Below are positions 23,340 to 34,439 of a stretch of 64,000 nt of DNA, piece after piece; the first letter of the stretch is position 1, and each line of letters opens with the position of its first letter. The stretch covers positions 8,955,463 through 9,019,462 of the forward strand of contig NC_036456.1 of assembly GCF_002775205.1 (NCBI RefSeq), written 5' to 3'. The DNA comes from Xiphophorus maculatus (taxonomy: Eukaryota; Chordata; Actinopteri; Cyprinodontiformes; Poeciliidae). The notes below the pieces were generated by a model. That model searched no databases. It was not told the DNA's origin and saw only the letters and a program-made list of their open reading frames with translations. Made by a program: the position numbers and the translations under genes.

Positions 23340-24537
23340 TTAAAAGGGGCAGTATTATTTTCCAGGCACACATTGTCATTGTATAACACAATCAAGCAAA
23401 TATTTTACTTTTAGTTGTTATGAAAACGCATTTACATTTCAAATAAGACTTAAAAGAATTTTGACTTTGTAACTTAAAACCCTGGAATTGGGGCTGTGTC
23501 TCTTTAAGAAGCTCCTGCTTTTTCTGAAACCCCGCCTCCAGGAAACTCCGCCTCCTCATAACAACATCGCTTCTCTGTTAACCCTTTAACAACATTTTTA
23601 TTAGTGTTGAACTGAGAAGTAGCTCATATAATGAGCTCAGGAGGTACCTATTCCAAAACACCCAGTGTTTGCCAATTGCTGCAGGCTAGTTTGAAGGAGC
23701 TGAGTGGAGGAGTTGTGGGGGAAGGGCTGCTCTGTGAGGAGGAAGCTCAGAAGTTTGGAAGCTGCAGCTCAGAGGAGGAGCTTCGTCTTGAAGGCGGAGC
23801 TAAGTCCACCAGGCATTTTGCACAGCTGAATGGTTGCCATGGGAGATTAAAAGATTTCTCAAACATGCATGAAAGAATCAAGGCAACACTCCAAGTACCG
23901 TATTTTCGGGACTGTAGAGCGCACCTCACTATAAGCCGCACAAACAAAGTTTAAAAAAAAAAAAAAAACGTGAAACGTACATATACTGTATATAAGCCAC
24001 ACTGGGTTATAAGCCACTGGTATCTCAGCCGCTTTCGGTTTTCCACACTACTGCAGCGGAGGCCTGCGTCCTTAATAAATCTGCTATTAAGGACGCAGCC
24101 CTTAATAGCTCCAACGCCGAACCATGGATTCATTCATGCCAAGCTCAGTGCAGCGGCTATTGATCTGATCGATAGCCTTCAACTTAAAACCGGCATCATA
24201 TGAACTTTTTCGTGTTGTTTTCATGATGATTGGGTTTGAGTTTGAAAACATTTCTGTGTCGTGCCTGCTGCTAGCATGTGCTTGTTCTAAATGAAAATCA
24301 GTACTTTCTTCTTTGTTTTCCAATTTTGACTTCCAATGATTCACTTCGTGCTAAAGAGCCCCCTGGTGGTTGAAGAAAAATACACAGAAAAGCCTCACCA
24401 GGCTGTAAGCCGGATGGTTCAAGAATGTGGGGAAAAAAGTAACGGCTTATAGTCCGAAAAATACGATATGTATTTTAACGACAAAATACCATTTTAACAG
24501 CTTAAAAAGTCGACTTTACATAAAACTGCCCCTATAA
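23340..24537. mobile_element. Probable non-autonomous DNA element with nested pogo-like insertion
   Basis: The left end reads AAAAGGGGCAGTATTAT (near 23345) and the right end ATAAAACTGCCCCT (about 24520-24535), an imperfect inverted pair. The interior has GC-rich blocks such as CCCCGCCTCC. The pogo-like element 23898-24466 lies inside. Only the first ~55 bases of the same element remain next to gene E (29948-30003 and 46930-46990). Family not assigned. Confidence 0.5.
23898..24466 (-). mobile_element. pogo-like (Tc1/mariner) MITE with partial DNA-binding domain
   Basis: 569 bp with terminal inverted repeats CCGTATTTTCGGGACT and AGTCCGAAAAATACGA, flanked by TA on both sides (23896-23897 and 24467-24468), the target site of this superfamily. 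On the minus strand, 24102-24344 encodes SSYDAGFKLKAIDQ and ELGMNESMVRRW. This resembles the N-terminal helix-turn-helix region (KRKSYDAAFKLKAV...VRRW type) of pogo-like transposases. No DDE catalytic part, so non-autonomous. Confidence 0.7.
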
Positions 24538-24685
24538 AATCTGAATTGTGATCAATGTCCATCAGAAGGTGCTTGAGAATAACTAGAAAAGTCAAAAGTG
24601 GCAAGACAGTTAACCCTCCCAAAAAATAAATAAATAAATGCATTTATAGATAAAAGAATAATAACAATGATAATATCACTGACCT

Positions 24686-27600
24686 TCATGCTGAGCTTTT
24701 ATGTCCTGGTCTCACATTAACGTAAACAGAACCTTCCTCTGGATTATGACACCTCTCTGTTAAAATGGCAACATGCATGAAAATTTAAATTTAAATTCAC
24801 AATCTACTGAATGTTTACTAATAACTCATCTTTGTGAAGAGTTAAAGTTCAGAGTGTTTCACAGCATTGTGAAATTCATGTGTTTCTGAAATATTTCCGC
24901 ATGTTGAATGAGCCGGCTTTAATCTCCTTAAATAACTTGAATGTTGCAGGTCGGCTTTAAAACATGAACGTTACCATTTCCAGTGGCTCCACTTGGATGT
25001 ACCGTCTCATACAGAGAGGTGGTGCCTGCAGTAAACAAAAACATTTCAAGATTAAAGTTTGGATCTGAAAGCAATTATATTAATCATATTACTTTTATGT
25101 CTTACTCTTTCCATTGAATATAATCGTTTGTAATTTTGAACCATTTGCCCTGAACAAACTCATGCTAATGACATAACTGTATTTTATTATGTAGAGCAGC
25201 AGAGCCATGACTTTGGTGCATTAATTATGACAAAACGTTCAGCACAAAAAGTTCAATTATTAGAAATAATTAGCTCCATTTGGACTTTGAGCCTTTAAAT
25301 ATGTCTGTATATTTGCTTTTATAAAGATGAATCAACAAAAACATGAAAACAAATTATTATAAATAATAATGACATTTATTTAGTGACCAACCATGTAGCA
25401 GAGAGCTGTAAAGGTGACCTTCAGTCTGATCCACTCCATGATTGGTGGCAGAGCTCTGGCTGCTGAACAATTTAAAAATATTTAAGCGAATTAAAGGTGA
25501 AAGAATCAGAAGTTCATGTTTAAAATGAAAAGACAGATATTACAAACTGACCTGATGCAGCATAAAACTGTGGAAGATTGAAAAATGAATTGGCATCATT
25601 AACACCAGAATTAAACAGATGAAATGTATTTAAAAATTACAGATTTATGACACATTTTCTTATTTAATAAAGTATTTTTGGTGATGAAATAATCTGATCC
25701 GGTGTGAGAAGAAAATGTTCTCACCATTGGACCGTCTGTAGTGCCACAACAAGAGCAGGAGGACGATGAGAACGATTCCACTAAACGGTCCAACAATTAA
25801 GAGCAAAGGAAATGAAGAGCTGACTGGACTGGACACCATTACTGGAAAACATAAGTAATGTATTGTTAGTTATTATTATACCCTAAGACATGATTTCCTA
25901 CTAAAGAATTTAAATGTGACATCAAGGTTGGACTCAGACATTCTCAGTCTCTGTATTGATTTTTCTCAAGCAGTTCAATGTTTTTACTGTCTAAACTGAA
26001 TTAAATGGTTTAGATCTGCAGTTAAAAAAAGTCATGAAGCTTTGCTGTAGGAACGCTCACCTGTAAACATCTGTTAGACATGACGATAATGACATCAATA
26101 ACTGTTTCGATTGCTAAAAATCTTTAAATGAGAAATGAAGCTATAACAGTCACTGTAAACAAGAAACACTAACAATGAATTAAATGTCTTTAGTGCTTTT
26201 GTAGCATTTATGCATCTTTTTAATAAAAACATTTGGATTGAAGTTTAAATGTGGAAAATGGACTATATTTTTGGTCACTAACATGTATGCTGACATACTA
26301 TGATTTCTAATAGTAAATTATAGGGAAGATGGATAAAAACAGGTTTTGTTATCCATATATTCCTTTGATTCCAGGCAAGAGACAAGCAGGAAGTTTTAAC
26401 CAACACTATTAACTCATTTCTTAGCTAGAATATTTATCAAACTCTGCAAACTGTATTTTTAATGATTACAAAAATAAATATTCAATGATCTACTATAACT
26501 TATTAGTACATTCAAGGAGATGCTTATCTGAGTTGGGCTGGCCCCAAAAATATGACTCACCTGACACAGACACTGGGATCTTTTCACTCCACTTTGTCAC
26601 AGAAAACCAGTCGTCTCTGCGTCTACACTGACACATGTACTCTTCACTACTGGACTCATTAACACTGACAGTCAGGTGTTTATCATTTCCCACTTTTACA
26701 GTTTTCCCATCTCTCCTCCATTCACACGTCCACTCAGTGGTTTCTCCTCCCTGGACCTCACATGTCAGAGTGATCGACTCACCACTGAACATCTGAGGCC
26801 GGTTTGGTTGTCGAGTCACAACAACCTCATTGGAAACTGTTTCCATCAGATATGGACAGTTGAAAACAAACCAAAACATGAAAATAAATTAAAAACACCT
26901 CATGAGTTTAAGCTAAAGAGTAAAGAATAATCAACTGCATTTAAAATAAATAATTGAACTTACAGCTTATTGTGATGCTGACTTCGTCACTTACAAGACT
27001 TTGATAGTTTTCATTTGGTCTCATTCCCAGACATCGGTATATTCCTGCTTGTGCTACATTAATATCTCTGTTTTCTTCATCAGTGAGTTGAACTTCAGGT
27101 GTGTTTTTGGTCCTTATGTACCATTTGTATTTCCATCCAGCAGAGGGCAGAGAGCAGCTCAGTGTCACACTGCCCCCTACTGGTATGGTTGTAGGACCTG
27201 CAGTCTGTGTGGGTTTGGGTTGAGCTGATGTTAATGAAATGAAATAAAAACGTCAGTTAACACGTTTAGTTATTCTTCAGTCAGATTGAGATCAAATATT
27301 CAAATGTCTCATCATAATATATGACAAAAATCTATAACTGAGTTTCTCTAATGGGAATCACGTGTTATCTTGAAATAGTTATCTTAATTTAAAGACAGAA
27401 ATAAAAACAGAGAAAAAACAAAAAAAACAATTTATGCTATTCTGTGATTAGCTCACCTAATGAAAAATAACATTATTGATAAAATAGTAAGTTTAATTGC
27501 ATTTCATAGAATTTTGTTTTCTGTGGATGGGTGGGTTGAAACTGCTGAGGTTAAAATATAATTTTTCGAGGAACAACAAAAAAGCTTAAATGATTTTCTG

Positions 27601-28130
27601 CATATAGATTTAACTTACAGAGGAGTAAACATGTGTATTAGCTACACAACTCTCAATAATGTACAAATCTGGTTGAATAAGATCATTTGGACTCACCAGT
27701 AACAGTTAAAGAGACAGTATCACTGCACTTGGTATCACCAGAGCTCTTCCTGTGTCCACAGCACTGGTATTCATCACTGTGATCGATTTGGATAGGTAGT
27801 AATGTGAAGCTTTTTCGCGGGTTGGAGTGAAGAAATTGTTCTCCATTTTTTTTTATCTCATATTCCCAGTCGGTGTCTTTGCCTTCATTCATGTCACAAA
27901 TGAACGTCACTCTCTCTCCAGGATGAAAAGTCGACCAGTTGGGATCAATAGTCAGAATTGTGCCTAAAACGCAGCACAACACATTTAGCACATTTATCAT
28001 GCAGTTTATACAGACGTGGTTCATCCTGAGATTATAAATAAATATGAAGAATAAAAGAGAAAATACCTTCAGCATGTCCGCAGCAGAGAAGCGCATTCAT
28101 CACTAAAATAAAACCTAAAACTTTTGTCAT
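24686..28130 (-). CDS. Gene D: three-Ig-domain receptor with short tyrosine-rich tail
   Basis: Exons: 28067-28130 (signal peptide), Ig1 27697-27963, Ig2 26964-27224, Ig3 26561-26836, helix 25725-25841, tail 25552-25567 (16 nt), 25392-25459, 24975-25025, 24686-24756. The sum is 1191 nt, open for 396 residues, ending TGA. The ectodomain is almost the same as gene C's, but the tail is of another type: HLYSSLL, SLYETV and SVYVNV. The helix follows LLIVGPFSG and ends WHYRRSNG. The 25392 exon has an unusual donor (GTTGGT). Two further exons downstream (23293-23304 and 23012-23148) are phase-compatible and could supply an alternative terminus. Likely an inhibitory or dual-function receptor; ligand unknown. 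Confidence 0.83.
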
Positions 28131-29624
28131 TATAAATGTTAAAAGTTCACAAACAAGCACAGAGTGTCGCTTCGTAACGTCCAGCTCTGACACTAACACG
28201 TTCTTTTCATATCACTGAAATGTCCGATCAGCAGGGCTAGTTTCCTGTTCTGTGAGGTCATGGTCACTTTTTTTATCTTCATCTGAAAAACATCATAGCT
28301 AAAGAATAAGTACTACCACAAATATCTTGACACTTCCCACACAGTGTTTTGACACTTAGTTTAACTTCCTTAAACTAAGGTGACTCATGAAAAGACACCC
28401 CAGTTAAACGGTTTTAGGTAACCATTTGTTTAAAGGTCATGTTCAGTTTAGCTTAAATTAAAAGATTTATTTGCTCAAAAACTAGAGGAAGATATGATGT
28501 GCAGAACAAACAAAAAATTCTCAAAAACCTAATGTATATAGGAGAGAATGAAGATAACAGATTTTGCAAATTATTACATTAGTGAACTTTCTAATATATA
28601 GAATTTTTCTCATTAAATAAAAGATTAGTTTAAAATTAAGTAAAAAAAAAAAACTACAAAAGAAGAGCAGTCCATGCACATACTGTCAAAAGTGAACATT
28701 TTGTTCATTTTTTTCTATTTTATCTGCGCCATTCAAACACAGGAAGTGACATCGCTGCACAACAAGCCTGATTTCCTGGCCTGATAATGACATTCTGTGT
28801 GTCGGAGGAATATTCTTTACGTTTTATTTTGGCACAAGTTGCACTGAATTGATCAAAACAACTTAAAAAATTGTTTTTTATTTTGGAATTTAAAACCTCC
28901 GACTTCAGTCTTTTGTCTTTCACCATGGAGAACTGACACTTCCTGTCCACCTAACAGAAGCCATTTTGGGTAAAACTGCTTAATAAGGCTTTACGCTTTA
29001 GTGCAGAGCTTTTAATCAATTGTTTGACGTGTTATTTTAATAAGTACACAATAAAATCACAATTTGTTTCACATGTCAACAACCTCATTGTTCATCTTGT
29101 TAAATCTTTCTGCTGATTGTGGAATCAATTTTAATACCAGTAAACTGACCAAGCAATGAAAGTCCACATGTAGGATCATTTTCCACCCGTTTGAAAAAAC
29201 GTATTCCATTCTTTCTGCTTTTAACTTGTAATGGACTGAATACTCATGTAGATATCATCTTGGACTGCAAACTTAAATACTATTTTTTGTTAACACTGAA
29301 CAAAACTTTAAAACAGTCCAATCAACATCATTAATGTTTTACACACCATGCATTCATGAACTTTCACTCATTTCATTGAAAACAGGCACCGATATCCAAA
29401 CTCTGTGACAATTTCGTATTTATTGCAAACATAGCATAACTGTAAAAGCTACAAATCCAGCTGCGTAGGTAAAAACGGAGTTTGTAATTTTCATCTTTAA
29501 TTTTATTACACAAGAATCTTACAACATTTCAATTTATGAATGTGCGACCTATCCTATTTATGACATGAGCGAAAATGTAAAATTAGAGCGCATCTGATTC
29601 TTGAAGAGATATAGCATAATTAAA

Positions 29625-30689
29625 TCATCTTTGACATCTTAAAGCTGCAGAAATACAATAATCATCACAACATATAATGAAAACATGGCAGCAGAATTGT
29701 CCAGTGTTGTTTCTGACCGTAAAATAATGTGGAGTATCTGTTGCTGCTGGACTCCAATCTCCTGCTGAGAGAGAGAGAGGATATATTCATAAAATTATCA
29801 TGTGCTTTAATTTGTCCAAAAGAAACATCTTGGATAATAAAGTTTTTGCATGAATGACGAGGATGTTATTTACCTTTTTGTTGTTCGGGTTACTAGTTCT
29901 CACCTTCACTGGGGTCTACAATGGAAACCAGAAATCAGAACAGTTTTTATTAAAAGGGGCAGTATTATTTTCCATGCACACATTGTCATTGTATAACACA
30001 ATATGTTAACATAAAAACGTCAATTATTCAGTCAACACGAGTAGTTATTCATCAGTCTGGCAGACTGCAAATATACAAAGGTGTCATCATCAAGTATCTT
30101 ATTAATAGTTATCTTAATTTAATTACCCAAACTCTTTGTGCACAAGGATTTCATTTAAAGTAGAATAAACATATAAAGTGACTTTTTAACTCCCTAAAGC
30201 AGTCAAGTTGAAAATCCATTTGGACTCACCAGTAACAGTTAAAGAGACAGTATCACTGCACTTGGTATCACCAGAGCTCTTCCTGAGTCCACAACACTGG
30301 TATTCACCACTGTGATCGATTTGGATAGGTAGAAATGTGAAGCTTTTGTACGGGTTGGAGCGAAGAAATTGTTCTCCATTTTTTTTTATCTCATATTCCC
30401 AGTCGGTGTCTTTGCCTTCATTGATGTCACAAATGAACGTCACTCTGTCTCCAGAATGAAAAGTCGACCAGTTGGGATCAATAGTCAGCACAGCATCTAA
30501 AATACAGCAAAACACATTTGGCACATTTATATGCTTATAATAGATTTTCATACATCAAATCAAAGAGGCATGCATATGTACCTCTTTTTGTGTGAATAAA
30601 TAAAAGAACAATAAAATCAAGATACCTTCAGTATGTGCAGAGCAGAGGAGAGTATTCAGCAGTAAAATAAAGGCTAAAACCTTTGTCAT
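29625..30689 (-). CDS. Gene E: single-Ig-domain gene without a membrane exon
   Basis: Exons: 30626-30689 (signal peptide MTKVLAFILLLNTLLCS), Ig 30230-30496, mini-exon 29904-29915 (12 nt, PSEG), terminal exon 29625-29761. The sum is 480 nt, an open frame of 159 residues with stop TGA; all splice sites are GT/AG and phase 1. The Ig domain is the gene C/D Ig1 type with the extra CC and KC cysteines. No exon for Ig2, Ig3 or a helix lies between 29916 and 30229, so the predicted product is secreted or a relic. The terminal exon encodes SPAATDTPHYFTV, then a cysteine-rich end. It looks like a gene C/D-type unit that lost its middle by deletion. Expression is unproven. Confidence 0.6.
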
Positions 30690-31115
30690 TATCAACAAAA
30701 ACAAAGTTCAGATAAATGAAAACAGTGCGTTTCACGCTAACATTCAGCACTGAAGCTTGACAGGCACATCCTCTTCATTATAAGTATATCTTATCTGTTT
30801 TCCATCAGAATGACATCAGAGGTTTCAGCTGATTTCTCTTCATCTGAGAAAAAAACATCATTCCTAAAATATAAGTACTAACACTTCTCACACAGGTAAA
30901 AAAAAAATGAGAGACTCACAAAATTAAGAAAAACGAACGATGTACCAGTACTTTAAATATCCATTTTCTCTGTATCAAGTGAGATTTCTCACAGTGTGTT
31001 TATCGGTATGTTCAAGTTCTATAATCCCACAATGGAGGCTGAGAATGGACATATTTTCTCAGAGACTAAAGCAATAGAAATTAATAAAATGTGCTCAAAT
31101 ATTTTAAATAGGAGT

Positions 31116-31154
31116 TGTGTGTGTGTGTGTCGGGGGGGGGGGGGGGGGGGGGGG
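31116..31154. repeat. (TG)n followed by a long G-run
   Basis: TG repeats followed by C and about 22 G. Related tracts occur at 34004-34054, 48100-48142 and 50976-51026, each with different lengths, in the same duplicated flank. Confidence 0.9.
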
Positions 31155-31213
31155 CAGCATCACCAAACTGGCCCATTTGCATCATTCAAACACAGGAAGT
31201 TAAGCCTGACATA

Positions 31214-31466
31214 TGGAATGGACTGAACTTATATAGCGCTTTTCCAGTCATTTTTGACCACTCAAAGCGCTTTACACTAGAGTCACATTCACGCAGTCGC
31301 ACTCACAAACACACACACATTTATACACCGATACGCAGATCGGTAGGCAATTTGGGGTTAAGTGCCTTGCCCAGAGGTACATCGACGTGTGGCAGGAGGA
31401 AGCTGAAATCGAACCTACAACCTTCCGATCGCAAGACGACTACTCTACCAAAGAGCCACAGTCGCC
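31214..31466. mobile_element. ~253-bp teleost interspersed repeat with 4-bp target duplication
   Basis: Begins TGGAATGGACTGAACTTATA, includes AAAGCGCTTTACACT, and ends with GAGCCACAGTCGCC. This is a sequence type common in fish genomes as I recall it. CATA is present on both sides (31210-31213, 31467-31470). The matching flank near gene F (about 34120-34130) shows the empty site GCCTGACATAGGCAGAG with a single CATA. A second copy at 48203-48455 is in the duplicated block. Confidence 0.75.
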
Positions 31467-31832
31467 CATAGGCAGAGAATAACGTCTCAAACCACATAAT
31501 GACCTTATTTTTTCCGGAGAAATATTTTTTATTTTTTATCTTGACGCAAGTTGCGGCAAATATGCTTAAAAAAAAAAAAAAGAGAGAAAAAAGTGTGTTT
31601 TAACGTGGAAAAATAGCACTTCTGTTCACATAACACAAAAACACTTTTCTTATTTATTTTTATATTTCAGGGCAGAGCCTATCATCAGATGTTTTAGTTG
31701 TTTTATTTATTAAAAACAAGTGAAATAAAAGTCATATGATTTGTAGTTAAGCACTCCAAAATGATTAAAGCTTCCTGCAGATTGTATTACATGTTGGGCT
31801 GGTCCTGATGAAAAAAAAAAATCATGACTCAC

Positions 31833-33415
31833 CTGACACAGACGCTGGGATCTTTTCACTCCACTTTGTCTCAGAATACCAGTCGTCTCTGCGTCTACAC
31901 TGACACCTGTACTCTTCACTACTGGACTCATTAACACTGACAGTCAGGTGTTTATTATTTCCCACTTTTACAGGTTTCCCATCTCTCCTCCATTCGTACG
32001 TCCACTCAATGGTTTCTCCTCCCTGGACCTCACATGTCAGAGTGATCGACTCACCACTGAACATCTGAGGCCAGTTTGGTTGTCGAGTCACAACGACCTC
32101 ATTGGAAACTGTTTCCATCAGATATGGACAGTTGCAAAACAAACCAAAACATAAAAATAAATTAAAAACACCTCATGAGTTTAAGCTAAAAAGTAAAGAA
32201 TAATAAACTGCATTTAAAATAAATAATTGAACTTACAGCTTATTGTGATGCTGACTTCGTCACTTACAAGACTTTGATAGTTTTCATTTCCTCTCATTCC
32301 CAGACATCGGTATATTCCTCCTTGTGCTACATTAATATCTCTGTTTTCTTCATCAGTGAGTTGAACTTCAGGTGTGTTTTTGGTCTTTCTGAACCATTTG
32401 TATTTCCATCCACCAGCAGAGGGCAGATAGCAGCTCAGTGTCACACTGCCCCCTACTGGTATGGTTGTAGGACCTGCAGTCAGTGTGGCTTTGGGTTGAG
32501 CTGATGTTAATAAAATGAAATAAAAACGTCAGTTAACACGTTTAGTTATTCTTCAGTCAGATTGAGATCAAATATTCAAATGTCTCATCATAATATATGA
32601 CAAAAATCTATAATTGAGTTTCTCTAATGGGAATCACATGTTATCTTGAAATAGTTATCTTAATTTAAAGACAGAAATAAAAACAGAGAAAAAACAAAAC
32701 AAAACAAAAAAAATAATTTATGCTATTCTGTGATTAGCTCACCTAATGAAAAATAACATTATTTATAAAATAGTAAGTTTAATTGCATTTCATAGAATTT
32801 TGTTTTCTGTGGATGGGCGGGTTGAAACTGCTGAGGTTAAAATATAATTTTTCGAGGAACAAAAAAAAGCTAAAATGATTTTCTGCATATAGATTTAACT
32901 TACAGAGGAGTAAACATGTGTATTAGCTACACAACTCTCAACAATGTACAAATCTGGTTGAATAAGATCATTTGGACTCACCAGTAACAGTTAAAGAGAC
33001 AGTATCACTGCACTTGGTATCACCGGAGATCTTCCTGAGTCCACAACACTGGTATTCATCACTGTGATCGATTTGGATAGGTTGTAATGTGAAGCTTTTG
33101 TGCGGGTTGGAGCGAAGAAATTGTTCTCCATTTTTTTTAATCTCATATTCCCAGTCGGTGTCTTTGCCTTCATTCATGTCACAAATGAACGTCACGCTCT
33201 CTCCAGGATGAAAAGTCGACCAGTTGGGATCAATAGTCAGAATTGCGCCTAAAACGCAGCACAACACATTTAGCACATTTATCATGCAGTTTATACAGAC
33301 GTGCCTCATCATGAGATTATAAATAAATATGAAGAATAAAAGAGAAAATACCTTCAGCATGTCCGCAGCAGAGGAGTGCATTCATCACTAAGATAAAACC
33401 TAAAACGTTTGTCAT
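31833..33415 (-). CDS. Gene F: three-Ig-domain ectodomain lacking helix and tail exons
   Basis: Exons: 33352-33415 (signal peptide MTNVLGFILVMNALLCC), Ig1 32982-33248, Ig2 32237-32500 (one extra Gly: PSAGGWKYKW), Ig3 31833-32108, all open with correct splice sites. Downstream of Ig3, where C and D have helix and tail exons, the sequence is instead the upstream flank of gene E. No stop follows in a usable terminal exon of its own. The Ig3 donor (GTGAGT) is intact and phase 1, so it could splice into gene E's Ig exon at 30230-30496. Otherwise it is a truncated duplicate. Confidence 0.6.
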
Positions 33416-33675
33416 TATTAATGTTAAAAGTTCACAAACAAGCACAGAGTGTCGCTTCGTAACGTCCAGCTCTGACACTAACACGTTCTTTTCATATCAC
33501 TGAAATGTCCGATCAGCAGCGCTAGTTTCCTGTTCTGTGAGGTCATGGTCATTTTTTTTATCTTCATCTGAGAAACATCATAGCTAAAGAATAAGTACTA
33601 CCACAAATATTTTGACACTTCCCACACAATGTTTTGACACTTAGTTTAACTTCCTTAAACCAAAGCATAATTAAA

Positions 33676-33830
33676 TCATCTTTGGCATCTTAAAGCTGCA
33701 GAAATACAATAATCATCACAACATATAATGAAAACATGGCAGCAGAATTGTCCAGTGTTGTTTCTGATCATAAAATAATGTGGAGTATCTGTTGCTGCTG
33801 GACTCCAATCTCCGGCTGAGAGAGAGAGAG
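33676..33830 (-). pseudogene. Orphan terminal tail exon upstream of gene F
   Basis: Copy of the GDWSPAATDTPHYF terminal exon seen at 29625-29761 and 23012-23148. Here the acceptor AG is changed (CCG in place of CAG next to GAGATTGG), and it lies directly against gene F's upstream flank because the intervening sequence present near genes C and D has been deleted. No upstream exon can use it obviously. Confidence 0.6.
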
Positions 33831-34022
33831 AAAGAGAGAGCATCCATTTTCTCTGTATCAAGTGAGATTTCTCACAGTGTGTTTATCGGTATGTTCAAGT
33901 TCTATAATCCCACAATGGAGGCTGAGAATCGACATATTTTCTCAGAGACTAGATTAAAGCAATAGAAATTAATAAAACGTGCTCAAATATTTTAAATAGG
34001 AGTTGTGTGTGTGTGCGTGTGT

Positions 34023-34053
<31 letters not shown>

Positions 34054-34439
34054 GCAGCAGCACCAAATTGGCCCTTTGTATCATTCAAACACAGGAAGTT
34101 AAGCATTTAACCATAAAGCCTGACATAGGCAGAGAATAACGTCTCAAACCACATAATGACCTTATTTTTTCCGGAGAAATATTTTTTATTTTTTATCTTG
34201 AAGCAAGTTGCGGCAAATATGCTTAAAAAAAAAAAGAGAGAAAAAGTGTGTTTTAAAGTGGAAAAATAGCACTTCTGTTCACATAACACAAACACACTTT
34301 TCTTATTTATTTTTATATTTCAGGGCAGAGTCTATCATCAGATGTTTTAGTTGTTTTATTTATTAAAAACAAGTGAAATAAAAGTCATATGATTTGTAGT
34401 TAAGCACTCCAAAAATGATTAAAGCTTCCTGCAGATTGT

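Noticed and set aside
30996-31471. Gly-run open frames spanning the G tract and the interspersed repeat
   Set aside because: Translation of the G-run and repeat DNA; the frame differs between copies with G-run length.
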